A stretch of 64,000 nucleotides of DNA from Mycobacterium stomatepiae (GCF_010731715.1 NZ_AP022587.1:5704001-5768000); one strand, 5' to 3'. Counted from the first letter of the stretch, positions 8,846 through 19,781 are shown. The notes: generated by a model not told the origin, from the letters alone. Program-made: numbers and translations.

Positions 8846-10237
8846 GTGAAGAGCAGCGTCGAGCAGTTGAGCCCCACCCGGGTGCGCATCAACGTGGAGG
8901 TGCCGTTCACCGAACTCGAGCCCGATTTCCAGCGCGCCTACAAGGAGCTGGCCCGGCAGGTCCGGCTGCCCGGGTTCCGGCCCGGCAAGGTACCGATGAA
9001 GTTGCTGGAGGCCCGCTTCGGCCGCGAGGAGATGCTCGACCAGGTCGTCAGCGAGGCGCTGCCCACCCGATACGGGCAGGCGGTCAGCGAAACCGAGGTG
9101 CACCCGATCGGACGTCCCGAGATCGAGGTGACCAAGAAGGAGTACGGCGAGGACCTCGCATTCACCGCCGAGGTCGACGTCCGCCCCAAGATCACGCTGC
9201 CGGACCTCAGCACGCTGAAGGTGTCGGTGGATCCGATCGAGGTCAGCGACGACGACGTCGACGCCGAGCTGCAGTCGCTGCGGGCCCGGTTCGGCACCCT
9301 GACCGGAGTGGACCGTCCGGTCGCCGACGGTGATTTCGTCTCGATCGACCTGTCGGCGACGATCGACGGCGAGGACATACCGGGCGCCGCCGCGCAAGGC
9401 TTGTCGCACGAGGTCGGCTCCGGCCGGCTCATCGAGGGCCTCGACGATGCGATCATCGGCCTGTCGGTCGACGAATCCAAGGAATTCACCGCCAAGCTTG
9501 CCACCGGCGAACACGCCGGCAAGGACGCGCAGGTGACCGTAACCGTCAAGACCATCAAGCAACGCGAACTGCCCGAACCCGACGACGAATTCGCGCAATT
9601 GGCAAGCGAATTCGACACGATCGACGAACTGCGCACCAACCTGCGCGACCAGGTGGGCAACCTCAAGCGCGCCGAGCAAGCGGGCAAGATCCAGGAAGCC
9701 GCGATGGACGCGCTGCTCGAGCAGGTCGACGTGCCGCTGCCGGAGGGCATCGTCGCCGAACAGTTCGACAGCGCCATGCACGGCGCCATCGACAGCGTCA
9801 ATCACGACGAAGCCAAGTTCGCCGAGGTGCTGGCCGAACAGGGCAAGACGCGCGAGGAGTTCGAAACCGAAACCCGCAGCGCGGTGGAGAAGGACGTCCA
9901 GCGGCAGCTGTTGTTCGACGCGCTCGCTGACGAGTTGGAAGTCCAGGTCGGCCAGGACGATCTGACCGAGCGACTGGTGGCGACGTCGCGGCAGTACGGC
10001 ATCGAGCCGCAACAGCTGTTCTCCTACCTTCAGGAAAACAACCAGCTGCCGGCCATGTTCGCCGACGTGCGGCGCGGTCTGGCGATCGCCGCGGTGGTAT
10101 CGAAGGCGACGGTCACCGACACCGACGGCAACACGATCGACACGAGCGAGTTCTTCCCGGATCGGGCGAAGAACGACGCCGACGATGAGGACTCCGATGA
10201 CGCCGACGACGCGGTCGAAGAGTCCGGCGAGGAATGA
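8846..10237 (+). CDS. tig: Trigger factor chaperone
   Basis: A 463-residue ribosome-associated folding chaperone and peptidyl-prolyl isomerase. The ribosome-docking signature GFRPGKVP lies near residues 44-51. An FKBP-like domain follows around 160-250 ([36 protein letters not shown]). The helical C-terminal domain ends in an acidic tail ([18 protein letters not shown]) typical of actinobacterial trigger factors. The GTG at 8846 is chosen because GAGGAGC precedes it and [14 protein letters not shown] aligns with family N-termini. It stands directly upstream of clpP1P2, linking folding with degradation. Confidence 0.97.
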   Translation: MKSSVEQLSPTRVRINVEVPFTELEPDFQRAYKELARQVRLPGFRPGKVPMKLLEARFGREEMLDQVVSEALPTRYGQAVSETEVHPIGRPEIEVTKKEYGEDLAFTAEVDVRPKITLPDLSTLKVSVDPIEVSDDDVDAELQSLRARFGTLTGVDRPVADGDFVSIDLSATIDGEDIPGAAAQGLSHEVGSGRLIEGLDDAIIGLSVDESKEFTAKLATGEHAGKDAQVTVTVKTIKQRELPEPDDEFAQLASEFDTIDELRTNLRDQVGNLKRAEQAGKIQEAAMDALLEQVDVPLPEGIVAEQFDSAMHGAIDSVNHDEAKFAEVLAEQGKTREEFETETRSAVEKDVQRQLLFDALADELEVQVGQDDLTERLVATSRQYGIEPQQLFSYLQENNQLPAMFADVRRGLAIAAVVSKATVTDTDGNTIDTSEFFPDRAKNDADDEDSDDADDAVEESGEE

Positions 10238-10266
10238 CCCAACCGTGACGCTGTGAGCGAACGCGC

Positions 10267-10296
10267 CCGTTTCGGGGGTGCGTGGCCGCGAAACGG
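10267..10296 (+). terminator. Hairpin between tig and clpP1
   Basis: CCGTTTCG (10267-10274) and CGAAACGG (10289-10296) form a perfect eight-base-pair stem with a 14-base loop, 30 bases after the tig stop. It may terminate or attenuate tig transcription ahead of clpP1P2. Repressor or activator binding is an alternative. Confidence 0.4.
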
Positions 10297-10354
10297 CGCG
10301 CGCGGTTGGTTAGTGTCGTCAGTACAGATCTGAAAGAAAGCAGGTAACCCAGTC

Positions 10355-10954
10355 GTGAGTGATATGCGTTCGAATTCGGTGGGTCTCAACCTCACGGACT
10401 CGGTCTATGAGCGCTTGCTCTCCGAGCGCATCATCTTCCTGGGTTCGGAGGTGAACGACGAGGTCGCCAACCGGTTGTGCGCGCAGATTCTGCTGCTCGC
10501 CGCCGAGGATGGCGACAAGGACATCTCCCTGTACATCAACTCCCCGGGCGGATCGATCAGCGCGGGGATGGCGATCTACGACACGATGGTGCTGGCCCCC
10601 TGTGACATCGCCACCTACGCGATGGGCATGGCCGCCTCGATGGGCGAGTTTCTGTTGGCCGCGGGCACCAAGGGCAAGCGCTACGCGCTGCCGCACGCCC
10701 GCATCCTGATGCACCAGCCGCTGGGCGGGGTGACGGGCAGCGCGGCCGATATCGCGATCCAGGCCGAACAATTCCACGTCATCAAGAAGGAGATGTTCCG
10801 GCTCAACGCGGAGTTCACCGGACAATCGATCGAGCGGATCGAGGCGGATTCCGATCGCGACCGCTGGTTCACCGCACCGGAGGCCTTGGAGTACGGCTTC
10901 GTCGACCACATCATCACCCGCGCCGCCCACATCACCAATGGAGAAGCCCAGTGA
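10355..10954 (+). CDS. clpP1: ATP-dependent Clp protease proteolytic subunit 1
   Basis: A 199-residue serine peptidase subunit that in mycobacteria assembles with ClpP2 into a mixed tetradecamer docking ClpX or ClpC1. The catalytic triad is Ser95 (GMAASMGE), His120 (LMHQP) and Asp169 (DSDRDRW). The oxyanion segment NSPGGSI is intact. The GTG start at 10355 lies seven bases after an AGGTAA sequence and reads MSDMRSNSVGLNLTDSVYER, matching ClpP1 of M. tuberculosis. Its last codon overlaps the clpP2 start (GTGA), so the subunits are translationally coupled. Confidence 0.98.
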   Translation: MSDMRSNSVGLNLTDSVYERLLSERIIFLGSEVNDEVANRLCAQILLLAAEDGDKDISLYINSPGGSISAGMAIYDTMVLAPCDIATYAMGMAASMGEFLLAAGTKGKRYALPHARILMHQPLGGVTGSAADIAIQAEQFHVIKKEMFRLNAEFTGQSIERIEADSDRDRWFTAPEALEYGFVDHIITRAAHITNGEAQ

Positions 10955-11586
10955 ACCCCGAAACCCAACCCCAGGCGCGCTACATCCTGCCGTCGTTCAT
11001 CGAGCACTCCAGCTTCGGTGTCAAGGAGTCGAACCCGTACAACAAGTTGTTCGAGGAGCGCATCATCTTCCTCGGCGTGCAGGTCGACGACGCCTCGGCG
11101 AACGACATCATGGCCCAGCTGCTGGTGCTGGAGTCGCTGGACCCCGACCGCGACATCACCATGTACATCAACTCGCCCGGCGGCGGGTTCACCTCGCTGA
11201 TGGCGATCTACGACACCATGCAGTACGTGCGGGCCGACATCCAGACGGTGTGCCTGGGTCAGGCCGCCTCGGCCGCCGCGGTGCTGCTGGCCGCCGGCAC
11301 GCCGGGGAAGCGGATGGCACTGCCGAACGCGCGCGTGCTGATCCACCAGCCGTCGCTGTCCGGCGTGATCCAGGGGCAGTTCTCCGACCTGGAGATCCAG
11401 GCCGCCGAGATCGAGCGGATGCGCACGCTGATGGAGACCACGCTGGCCCGGCACACCAATAAGGACGCCGCGGTGATCCGCAAGGACACCGATCGGGACA
11501 AGATCCTGACCGCCGAAGATGCCAAGGACTACGGGATCATCGACACCGTACTCGAGTACCGGAAGCTCTCCGCGCAGAACGCCTAA
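10951..11586 (+). CDS. clpP2: ATP-dependent Clp protease proteolytic subunit 2
   Basis: A 211-residue ClpP paralogue with Ser107 (GQAASAAA), His132 (LIHQP) and Asp183 of the triad. An N-terminal propeptide (MNPETQPQARYILPSFIEHS) is normally processed on activation. The GTG start overlaps the clpP1 stop by four bases. The paralogue differs from ClpP1 in the substrate pocket (NSPGGGFTSLMAIYDTM). It converges with mmuM, sharing four bases at the coding ends. Confidence 0.98.
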   Translation: MNPETQPQARYILPSFIEHSSFGVKESNPYNKLFEERIIFLGVQVDDASANDIMAQLLVLESLDPDRDITMYINSPGGGFTSLMAIYDTMQYVRADIQTVCLGQAASAAAVLLAAGTPGKRMALPNARVLIHQPSLSGVIQGQFSDLEIQAAEIERMRTLMETTLARHTNKDAAVIRKDTDRDKILTAEDAKDYGIIDTVLEYRKLSAQNA

Positions 11587-12566
11587 CGGCTTTCGGCGTC
11601 TTTTGCGACGGCCGCTCGCTCGGCAATTTCTGCGACGGCCGCCAGCGCGGCGATATCGGCCGGCCCGACCCGGCAACATCCTCCGACGATGCGCGCCCCG
11701 GCCGCGATCCACTGCCGGGCGAGCTCGGTGGAGAACCGTGACCGCCCGATCCATTGCCGCTTGCTCCCATCCCATCGTTCGCCGCTGTTCGGATAGACGA
11801 TCACCGGCTTACCGATCGTCGACGCGACCTCAATGGCGGGCAGCACGTCGTCGGGGGCGCAGCAATTGACGCCGACCGCGACGATCTCGTCGACACCGGC
11901 GGCCACCGCGAACGCCTCGGCGAGCGGCTGGCCGGCGCGCGTGCGCGACCCGTCGATCGTGTAGCTGAGCCAGGCCGGCACGCCGGCCGCCCCTACCAGG
12001 TCGACCAGCGCCTCGGCTTCGTCGGCGTCCGGCACGGTCTCGCACGCCAGCACGTCGGCGCCCGCCGCGGCCAGAGTCTCCAGTCGCGGTCGATGCCAGC
12101 GCTTGAGCGCCGCGACGGAAAGCCCGTAACGCCCGCGGTATTCGGATCCGTCGGCCAGTGCCGCGCCGTAGGGTCCGACCGATGCGGCGACGAGGAGGTC
12201 GCCGGCGCCGGCCTCGTCGCGCGCCGCCCGCGCGAGTTCGACGCTGCGGCGCAACAATTCGACGGCCCGCTCGCGGTCAAAGCCATGGGCCGCAAAGCCT
12301 TCGAACGACGCCTGGTAGCTGGCGGTGGTCGCGATCGTGGCGCCGGCCCGAAAATAGGCGGCATGTACCGCGGCGATTTCCTGCGGCGCATCCGACAGCA
12401 GCCGCGCCGACCATAGCGGGTCGGACAGGTCGTGACCACGTGCTTCCAGCTCGGTCGCCAGACCTCCGTCGCTGATCAGCACGGATTCGTCCGCCTTGCA
12501 AATTCCGGCAGCCAATCCCACCCGGCCACTGTATGGTGGTGGCCTGGCAACCAGCCCGTTTCGCAT
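11583..12566 (-). CDS. mmuM: Homocysteine S-methyltransferase
   Basis: Transfers a methyl group from S-methylmethionine (or SAM) to homocysteine to give methionine. The family start ISDGGLATELEARGHDLSDP, the central CETVPDADEAEALV and the zinc cysteines in VNCCAPDDV and GGCCRVGP identify the Pcv-betaine/homocysteine methyltransferase fold. The ATG at 12566 has GAGG a few bases upstream; in-frame GTG 12521 or TTG 12515 would give a length closer to M. tuberculosis MmuM (Rv2458). The transporter gene that lies beside mmuM in M. tuberculosis is absent here. Confidence 0.93.
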   Translation of the reverse strand: MRNGLVARPPPYSGRVGLAAGICKADESVLISDGGLATELEARGHDLSDPLWSARLLSDAPQEIAAVHAAYFRAGATIATTASYQASFEGFAAHGFDRERAVELLRRSVELARAARDEAGAGDLLVAASVGPYGAALADGSEYRGRYGLSVAALKRWHRPRLETLAAAGADVLACETVPDADEAEALVDLVGAAGVPAWLSYTIDGSRTRAGQPLAEAFAVAAGVDEIVAVGVNCCAPDDVLPAIEVASTIGKPVIVYPNSGERWDGSKRQWIGRSRFSTELARQWIAAGARIVGGCCRVGPADIAALAAVAEIAERAAVAKDAESR

Positions 12567-12792
12567 TAGCAGCCTCGGTCGGGTAACGACCGCGACACGC
12601 CAAAGACACGGAAAGCGCGTCTGCGCCAGTGACGGGGGTTGTCGGGCTATATGTTTTCGGACAGGCACGAATACCACCGACGCGATTCGGCGCTAATGGT
12701 CGCGGCGGGCCCGATCCAGCGGGTAGCGTCGGGGGGAATACATGCGGCACGTTAAAAGACGTACGGCTACAGGAAGTAGGCACTGAGGCACC

Positions 12793-14073
12793 ATGGCGCG
12801 CATCGGAGACGGCGGTGATCTGCTGAAGTGCTCGTTCTGCGGAAAGAGTCAGAAGCAGGTTAAGAAACTCATTGCGGGCCCGGGGGTCTACATCTGCGAT
12901 GAGTGCATTGATCTTTGTAACGAGATCATCGAAGAGGAGCTGGCGGACGCCGACGACGTCAAGCTGGACGAGCTGCCCAAGCCGGCCGAGATCCGGGAAT
13001 TCCTCGAGGGATACGTCATTGGGCAGGACACCGCTAAGCGCACGCTGGCCGTCGCGGTCTACAACCACTACAAGCGGATCCAGGCCGGCGAAAAGGGTCG
13101 TGACTCCCGGTGCGAGCCGGTCGAGCTGACCAAGTCCAACATCTTGATGCTCGGCCCAACCGGCTGCGGTAAGACCTACCTGGCTCAGACCCTGGCCAAG
13201 ATGCTCAACGTGCCGTTCGCCATCGCGGATGCCACCGCCCTGACCGAAGCCGGTTACGTCGGGGAGGACGTCGAGAACATTCTGCTCAAGCTGATCCAGG
13301 CCGCCGACTACGACGTCAAGCGCGCCGAGACCGGCATCATCTACATCGACGAGGTCGACAAGATCGCCCGCAAGAGCGAGAACCCGTCGATCACCCGCGA
13401 CGTCTCCGGCGAGGGCGTGCAGCAGGCGCTGCTGAAAATTCTGGAGGGCACGCAGGCGTCGGTTCCCCCGCAGGGCGGCCGCAAACACCCGCACCAGGAG
13501 TTCATCCAGATCGACACCACCAACGTGCTGTTCATTGTCGCGGGTGCGTTCGCCGGCCTGGAGAAGATCATCTACGAGCGCGTCGGCAAGCGCGGTCTGG
13601 GCTTCGGTGCCGAGGTTCGCTCTAAGGCCGAGATCGACACGACCGACCACTTCGCCGAAGTGATGCCCGAGGATCTGATCAAGTTCGGACTGATCCCCGA
13701 GTTCATCGGCCGGCTCCCGGTCGTCGCCTCGGTCACCAACCTCGACATGGAGTCGTTGGTCAAGATCCTGTCCGAGCCAAAGAACGCGCTGGTCAAGCAG
13801 TACACCCGGCTGTTCGAGATGGACGGCGTGGAGCTGGAGTTCAGCGACGACGCGCTCGAGGCGATCGCCGACCAGGCGATTCATCGCGGCACTGGTGCCC
13901 GTGGCCTGCGCGCCATCATGGAAGAGGTCCTGCTGCCGGTGATGTACGACATCCCGAGCCGCGATGACGTCGCCAAGGTGGTCGTGACCAAGGAAACGGT
14001 GCAGGACAATGTCTTGCCGACGATCGTGCCGCGCAAGCCGTCGCGCACCGAGCGCCGCGACAAGAGCGCCTAG
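12793..14073 (+). CDS. clpX: ClpX AAA+ unfoldase
   Basis: A 426-residue hexameric unfoldase feeding ClpP1P2. The N-terminal zinc-binding domain has C13, C16, C35 and C38. Walker A is GPTGCGKT (121-128), the pore loop GYVG is near 154-157, and Walker B is IIYIDEVDK (182-190). The ClpP-docking loop (GLGFGA) and sensor-2 ([11 protein letters not shown]) are present. It is monocistronic here: mmuM diverges upstream and a hairpin follows at 14117. The 226-base upstream gap presumably carries its promoter; no clear consensus was picked out. Confidence 0.98.
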   Translation: MARIGDGGDLLKCSFCGKSQKQVKKLIAGPGVYICDECIDLCNEIIEEELADADDVKLDELPKPAEIREFLEGYVIGQDTAKRTLAVAVYNHYKRIQAGEKGRDSRCEPVELTKSNILMLGPTGCGKTYLAQTLAKMLNVPFAIADATALTEAGYVGEDVENILLKLIQAADYDVKRAETGIIYIDEVDKIARKSENPSITRDVSGEGVQQALLKILEGTQASVPPQGGRKHPHQEFIQIDTTNVLFIVAGAFAGLEKIIYERVGKRGLGFGAEVRSKAEIDTTDHFAEVMPEDLIKFGLIPEFIGRLPVVASVTNLDMESLVKILSEPKNALVKQYTRLFEMDGVELEFSDDALEAIADQAIHRGTGARGLRAIMEEVLLPVMYDIPSRDDVAKVVVTKETVQDNVLPTIVPRKPSRTERRDKSA

Positions 14074-14116
14074 CTCTTAAAGCGCCGGCGGCCGGGTTGC
14101 CCCCGCCAGAATCCTC

Positions 14117-14138
14117 GTGACGCCCGAAACGGCGTCAC
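14117..14138 (+). terminator. Hairpin terminator of clpX
   Basis: GTGACGCC and GGCGTCAC form a perfect eight-base-pair stem around CGAAAC, 43 bases after the clpX stop. No T-run follows. Confidence 0.55.
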
Positions 14139-14417
14139 TGAATCACACCCCGGACAACGGTGGGTTACAACCCGGTGCCGAAGTGACCAAAACCACAGTT
14201 TTGTGTCGTACTCGTCGGTAGCCCTCACTGACTACGCGTTTTGCCTAAGATATTGGTAAGTATGCGCAGCCGGAGACGTCCTTGTGACCCGAAAACCAAT
14301 GCAATAATTGGTACTACCAGTCTCATTCAATCGTGTGAGAGCGGGGCTCCCTTTGACGGCGCGTAACCTGAAACTTCGGATGAGTGCCTGTCCGGTTAAC
14401 AAATGGAAGGCGGAGAC
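14139..14417 (+). other. Intergenic leader before korA, no gene seen
   Basis: This stretch carries no convincing reading frame and is AT-richer than its neighbours. It probably holds the korAB promoter and leader. A transporter gene (Rv2456c) lies between clpX and korA in M. tuberculosis and is missing here. I see no recognisable remnant of it. Confidence 0.4.
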
Positions 14418-16361
14418 GTGGATTTGAACGGCAGTGGAGCCGGGTCAGATTCTCATGGCGGGTCCTCGGACCGCCAACGTCTGGAACAGGTTGTCATCCG
14501 ATTCGCCGGCGACTCCGGCGACGGCATGCAGCTGACCGGTGACCGGTTCACCTCTGAGGCCGCACTTTTCGGTAACGACCTGGCGACGCAGCCGAACTAT
14601 CCCGCCGAGATCCGGGCCCCCGCAGGCACATTGCCCGGGGTCTCGTCCTTCCAGATTCAAATCGCCGACTACGACATCCTGACCGCGGGCGACCGGCCGG
14701 ACGTGCTCGTCGCAATGAACCCGGCCGCGTTGAAGGCCAACATCGGCGACCTGCCGCGCGGCGGAATGGTGATTGCGAACTCCGACGAATTCACCAAGCG
14801 CAACCTGACCAAGGTCGGTTATGTAGCAAACCCGCTGGAGACCGACGAGCTGTCCGACTACGTCGTGCATTCCGTCGCGATGACCACGCTGACGCTGGGT
14901 GCCGTCGAGACGATCGGCGCGAGCAAGAAAGACGGGCAGCGCGCCAAGAACATGTTCGCGCTGGGCCTGCTGTCGTGGATGTACGGCCGGCCGATCCAGA
15001 CCAGCGAGAACTTCATCCGGGAGAAGTTCGTCCGCAAGCCCGACGTCGCGGAGGCCAACGTGCTCGCGCTCAAGGCGGGCTGGAACTACGGCGAAACCAC
15101 CGAGGCATTCGGCACCACCTACGAGGTGTCCCGGGCGACGCTGCCGACCGGTGAGTACCGCCAGATCTCCGGCAACACGGCGCTGGCCTACGGCATCATC
15201 GCGGCCGGTCAGGTTGCCGACCTTCAGGTCGTCCTCGGCAGCTACCCGATCACTCCGGCGTCGGACATCTTGCACGAGCTGTCCAAGCACAAGAACTTCA
15301 ACGTGATCACCTTCCAGGCCGAGGACGAGATCGGCGGCATCTGCGCCGCGATCGGCGCCTCGTACGGCGGCGCGCTGGGCGTCACCACCACCTCGGGGCC
15401 GGGTATCTCGCTGAAGTCCGAGGCGATCGGCCTGGCCGTGATGACCGAACTGCCGCTGCTGATCGTCGACGTCCAGCGGGGTGGACCGTCGACCGGTCTG
15501 CCGACCAAGACCGAACAAGCCGACCTGCTGCAGGCGCTGTTTGGCCGCAACGGCGAGTCGCCGGTGGCGGTGCTGGCGCCGCGGTCGCCGTCGGACTGCT
15601 TCGAGACCGCGCTCGAGGCGGTGCGCATCGCGGTGTCGTACCACACGCCGGTGATCCTGCTGTCCGACGGCGCGATCGCCAACGGCTCTGAGCCGTGGCA
15701 GATCCCGGATGTCGGCTCACTCCCGCACATCCAGCACACCTTCGCCAAGCCCGACGAGCCCTTCCAGCCGTATGCGCGCGACCCGGAGACGCTGGCCCGC
15801 CAGTTCGCCGTTCCGGGCACCCCCGGTCTCGAACACCGCATCGGTGGCCTGGAAGCCGCGAACGGTTCGGGCGCCATCTCCTACGAGCCGGTCAACCACG
15901 ACCTCATGGTGCGGATCCGCCAGGCCAAGATCGACGGCATCTCGGTTCCCGACCTGGCGGTCGACGACCCGACCGGCGACGCGGAGCTGCTGTTGATCGG
16001 CTGGGGCAGCTCGTACGGCCCGATCGGCGAGGCTTGCCGGCGCGCGCGGCGCAAGGGCATCAAGGTCGCCCACGCCCACCTGCGCTACCTCAACCCGTTC
16101 CCCGCCAATCTTGGTGACGTGCTGCGGCGCTACCCGATGGTGGTGGCACCGGAGATGAACCTGGGCCAATTGGCGATGTTGCTGCGGGCGAAGTATCTGG
16201 TCGACGTCCAGTCGGTCACCAAGGTTCAGGGCCTGGCGTTTTTGGCCGACGAAATCGGGCGTGTTATCCGGGCGGCGCTCGCGGGAACACTGGCCGAAAT
16301 CGAGCAAGACAAGACGATGGTCGCCAGAATGGCGGCAGCAACGGTTGGAGCTAACGCATGA
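14418..16361 (+). CDS. korA: 2-oxoglutarate:ferredoxin oxidoreductase, alpha/gamma subunit
   Basis: A 647-residue fused gamma-alpha subunit of the CoA-dependent, ferredoxin-linked 2-ketoglutarate oxidoreductase that gives mycobacteria an alternative TCA route. The N-terminal gamma domain includes FAGDSGDGMQLTGDRF and NPAALKANIGDLPRGG. The alpha domain includes SYPITPASDILHELS, FQAEDEIGGICAAIGASYGG and TTSGPGISLKSEA. The GTG at 14418 is preferred because GAAGGCGGAG precedes it; an in-frame ATG at 14403 lacks a ribosome site. korB follows on the same strand. Confidence 0.95.
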   Translation: MDLNGSGAGSDSHGGSSDRQRLEQVVIRFAGDSGDGMQLTGDRFTSEAALFGNDLATQPNYPAEIRAPAGTLPGVSSFQIQIADYDILTAGDRPDVLVAMNPAALKANIGDLPRGGMVIANSDEFTKRNLTKVGYVANPLETDELSDYVVHSVAMTTLTLGAVETIGASKKDGQRAKNMFALGLLSWMYGRPIQTSENFIREKFVRKPDVAEANVLALKAGWNYGETTEAFGTTYEVSRATLPTGEYRQISGNTALAYGIIAAGQVADLQVVLGSYPITPASDILHELSKHKNFNVITFQAEDEIGGICAAIGASYGGALGVTTTSGPGISLKSEAIGLAVMTELPLLIVDVQRGGPSTGLPTKTEQADLLQALFGRNGESPVAVLAPRSPSDCFETALEAVRIAVSYHTPVILLSDGAIANGSEPWQIPDVGSLPHIQHTFAKPDEPFQPYARDPETLARQFAVPGTPGLEHRIGGLEAANGSGAISYEPVNHDLMVRIRQAKIDGISVPDLAVDDPTGDAELLLIGWGSSYGPIGEACRRARRKGIKVAHAHLRYLNPFPANLGDVLRRYPMVVAPEMNLGQLAMLLRAKYLVDVQSVTKVQGLAFLADEIGRVIRAALAGTLAEIEQDKTMVARMAAATVGANA

Positions 16362-16409
16362 CTTGCGCAGTGGCGATGCAGAGCGAAGCGATGAGGAGGA
16401 GCGGCGCTC

Positions 16410-17513
16410 ATGACTGACGTGATCGCTGGCGACCTGGCGGGCACGGACCTCGGCCTGACTCCGAGGCTGAAGAAGAACGACGGTGTGCCCACTCTGTCTT
16501 CTGAGGATCCGCCGCAGAAAGGCAAGGACTTCACCAGCGACCAAGAGGTGCGCTGGTGCCCGGGTTGCGGCGACTACGTCATCCTCAACACCATCCGCAA
16601 CTTCCTGCCGGATCTGGGTCTGCGCCGCGAGAACATCGTCTTCGTCAGCGGTATCGGCTGCTCGAGCCGGTTCCCCTATTACCTGGAGACCTACGGGTTC
16701 CACTCGATCCACGGCCGCGCTCCGGCGATCGCCACCGGTCTGGCACTGGCCCGCGAAGACCTGTCGGTCTGGGTGGTCACCGGTGACGGCGACGCGTTGT
16801 CGATCGGCGGCAACCACCTGATTCACGCGCTGCGCCGCAACGTCAACATCACCATCCTGCTGTTCAACAACCGGATCTACGGGTTGACCAAGGGCCAGTA
16901 CTCGCCGACGTCCGAGGTCGGCAAGATCACCAAGTCGACGCCGATGGGCTCGCTGGACCACCCGTTCAATCCGACCTCGCTGGCGCTGGGCGCCGAGGCG
17001 ACCTTCGTCGGTCGCGCACTGGACTCCGATCGTGCCGGGCTCACCGAGGTGTTGCGCGGTGCCGCCGAGCACCGTGGCGCCGCGGTGCTCGAAATCCTGC
17101 AGGATTGCCCGATCTTCAACGACGGCTCGTTCGACGCGCTGCGCAAGGAGGGCGCCGAGGATCGGGTGATCAACGTCCACCACGGTGAGCCGATTGTGTT
17201 CGGCGCCAACGGCGAATACTGCGTGGTGAAGTCGGGCTTCGGCCTCGAGGTAGCCAAGACCGCCGACGTGGCCGTCGAAGAGATCGTCAAGCACGACGCG
17301 CACGCGGACGACTCCGGTTACGCGTTTGCGCTGTCGCGGCTGTCGGATCAGAACCTGGATCACACGGTGCTGGGCATCTTCCGCAACGTCGACCGCCCCA
17401 CCTACGATGACGCGGCCCGTGCTCAGGTCGCCGCGGCCCGGTCCGCAACGCCGTTCGACGCGGCCGCGCTGCAGTCACTGCTGCGCGGGCGCGACACCTG
17501 GACCGTCGACTAA
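16410..17513 (+). CDS. korB: 2-oxoglutarate:ferredoxin oxidoreductase, beta subunit
   Basis: A 367-residue thiamine-diphosphate and Fe-S subunit that partners KorA. Cluster or cofactor cysteines are in WCPGCGDY and SGIGCSSRFP. The ThDP motif begins GDGDALSIGGNH and ends at LLFNNRIYGLTKGQ, close to the canonical GDG-N pattern. GAGGAGG precedes the ATG. The 48-base gap after korA contains only a tiny out-of-phase reading. The C-terminal region (VDRPTYDDAARAQVAAAR) is the usual Kor extension. Confidence 0.96.
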   Translation: MTDVIAGDLAGTDLGLTPRLKKNDGVPTLSSEDPPQKGKDFTSDQEVRWCPGCGDYVILNTIRNFLPDLGLRRENIVFVSGIGCSSRFPYYLETYGFHSIHGRAPAIATGLALAREDLSVWVVTGDGDALSIGGNHLIHALRRNVNITILLFNNRIYGLTKGQYSPTSEVGKITKSTPMGSLDHPFNPTSLALGAEATFVGRALDSDRAGLTEVLRGAAEHRGAAVLEILQDCPIFNDGSFDALRKEGAEDRVINVHHGEPIVFGANGEYCVVKSGFGLEVAKTADVAVEEIVKHDAHADDSGYAFALSRLSDQNLDHTVLGIFRNVDRPTYDDAARAQVAAARSATPFDAAALQSLLRGRDTWTVD

Positions 17514-17525
17514 GGGGCTGCGCTG

Positions 17526-18122
17526 GTGTCCGATGCAGTGTCATTGGCCGCAGTAGTACTCGCCGGAGGCGAATCGCGGCGCATGGGCCGCGACAAGGCC
17601 ACCTTGCCGGGTCCCGGCGGAACCGCCACGATGGCCGAGTATGTGGTCGGCGTCGTGGCTCAGCGTTGCGAGCCGGTATTCGTCGTCGCTGCCCCGGGCC
17701 AACCGCTGCCAAAGTTGGAGGCGGCGCGGGTGATCCGTGACGAGATCCAGGGATTGGGGCCGCTGCCGGCGACCGGGCGCGGACTGCGTGCTGCTGCGGA
17801 AGCGGGCGCTCAGTTCGCCTTCGTCTCCGCGGTCGACATGCCTTTGCTGACACCGGAATTGATCGACGACCTGATGGCACTCGCCACCAAGACCGACGCC
17901 GAAGTGATCGTGCCGTGGGACGGTCGCAGCCACTTCCTGGCGGCGGTGTACCGCACCGAGCTGGCCGACCGAATTGATGCCCTGGTGGCCGCCGGCGAGC
18001 GCAGGATGAGCGCGCTGATCGATGCGTCCGACGCCCAGCAGATCGTGTTGCCGGATTCGCGCGCATTGACCAACGTCAACACCGACTCCGAGTTCCGCGC
18101 CCTGGTGCACCCCGGAGCCTGA
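17526..18122 (+). CDS. mobA: Molybdenum cofactor guanylyltransferase
   Basis: A 198-residue nucleotidyltransferase that converts molybdopterin to the guanine dinucleotide form of the cofactor. The GTP-binding signature [13 protein letters not shown] spans residues 12-24. The metal-binding aspartate is in [14 protein letters not shown]. The GTG start lies 12 bases after korB, so the three genes may form a unit. Its length is similar to that of M. tuberculosis MobA (Rv2453c). Confidence 0.92.
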   Translation: MSDAVSLAAVVLAGGESRRMGRDKATLPGPGGTATMAEYVVGVVAQRCEPVFVVAAPGQPLPKLEAARVIRDEIQGLGPLPATGRGLRAAAEAGAQFAFVSAVDMPLLTPELIDDLMALATKTDAEVIVPWDGRSHFLAAVYRTELADRIDALVAAGERRMSALIDASDAQQIVLPDSRALTNVNTDSEFRALVHPGA

Positions 18123-18217
18123 TAGGCCCGGCGAGTTTTCGCCATTCTTGAAACCGATCACTCGGATTCTGCTCGATTTATCGAGATAAACATATCGCTG
18201 AACTGCGCGGTTAGTTA

Positions 18218-18247
18218 ACCGATTATAAATCCTTTCTCTTAATCGGT
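18218..18247. repeat. Inverted repeat downstream of mobA
   Basis: ACCGATTA (18218-18225) and TAATCGGT (18240-18247) are perfect complements separated by 14 AT-rich bases. A smaller palindrome, CTCGAT-TT-ATCGAG, lies at 18172-18185. Either could terminate mobA transcription or bind a regulator. Confidence 0.45.
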
Positions 18248-18817
18248 GCGCCCGCAATTGATCAAACCATTATGTGCTTATTGCGGATGCATCCGGATTC
18301 ATGCCGGCTAGTGCTGACCGGATTATGTTGGGGCACAGTAGTTTTCGAACGACCAAGAACGCATCGGCGCAGGAGCGATGCCCGGGCGCCACAATGCGGA
18401 CCCGTGGACATGGCTGCGGGAATTTACTCAGCAAATTGTTTCGCGCAAATCCAGGCGGGACGGTAGGTCCCGTCACGCCGGTGGCCATAGGCGTTGTCGC
18501 GTCGGCACCCGCGGCTGGTCTTCGGCGCGTTCGCCTGACTAAAACCGTTGAAAAACCGCGCAACTCAGGCGACGCGGTTGTCAAGGCGTGTTAACACGTT
18601 GCTAACACCCATGCTTTGGTAGCCCTTTCTCGACAGTGGTGAATGACGTTGCGAAATAGCATGTTTGGGCTGATAGAGGCTGTTTTTCGCCCGCACTGCG
18701 GCGCCGGATGAAGCATCAAGAAACTGCTCATGAGGCGCCAGGGACGTCTGGGACCGAAGTGAGGTTGGCGGCAGCTTGGCTGCTAGGGCAAATGCGTGGT
18801 CCAGCTCACAAAATATG

Positions 18818-18833
18818 CGTGATTCGAGTCACG
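18818..18833. promoter_or_regulatory. Crp-like palindrome upstream of rpfE
   Basis: CGTGA, six bases, TCACG has the architecture of mycobacterial Crp/Rv3676 sites (TGTGA-N6-TCACA), differing at the outermost bases. It lies 390 bases before rpfE. Crp control of another rpf gene (rpfA) is known in M. tuberculosis; control of rpfE through this site is inference. Confidence 0.35.
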
Positions 18834-19113
18834 ATTGCGTCTTTGATCTTGACCTGGGACTTTGCGAAGAAAACACGGGGTTGACCTGCAAAGATAAATT
18901 TCTACTCGGACCGTGATCTGCTCGTTATTGTTCCGATATAGCGGCGTGTCGGATATGACGAATGTTCCGCGGTCTCGTACGGTGCCTTTTAGCCCGAAAG
19001 GGGTCATAGAAAATTTAATCCACGGACCCGTGTGTGAGCGGGGCTGCGGGCGGCAACGGCCGTCTGCGGCCAGCGGCTTTTCGCCCGCCGGGCAGATGAT
19101 TGCCCCCCGCTGC

Positions 19114-19135
19114 CGTGCCGAAACGAGACGGCACG
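19114..19135 (+). repeat. Hairpin in the rpfE leader
   Basis: CGTGCCG and CGGCACG pair perfectly around AAACGAGA, 85 bases before the rpfE start. It could be a structured leader element. It does not match the c-di-AMP (ydaO) riboswitch consensus known before rpfA. Confidence 0.4.
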
Positions 19136-19184
19136 TTCCAGAGCACCTATCTCCACTTCACGAACCACCTAAACCCACCTGTGA

Positions 19185-19763
<579 letters not shown>

Positions 19764-19781
19764 CGTTTGACGTTGCAAGTA

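Noticed and set aside
12277..13884. Long minus-strand frame across clpX
   Set aside because: Codon-shadow of clpX with no ribosome site or recognisable domain.
16359..16418. Tiny frame between korA and korB that could be a leader peptide
   Set aside because: Only 19 codons, no conserved features, and it lies out of phase with korB.
15717..17363. Long minus-strand frame across korA and korB
   Set aside because: Continuous only because of high third-position GC on the coding strand; no domain is seen.
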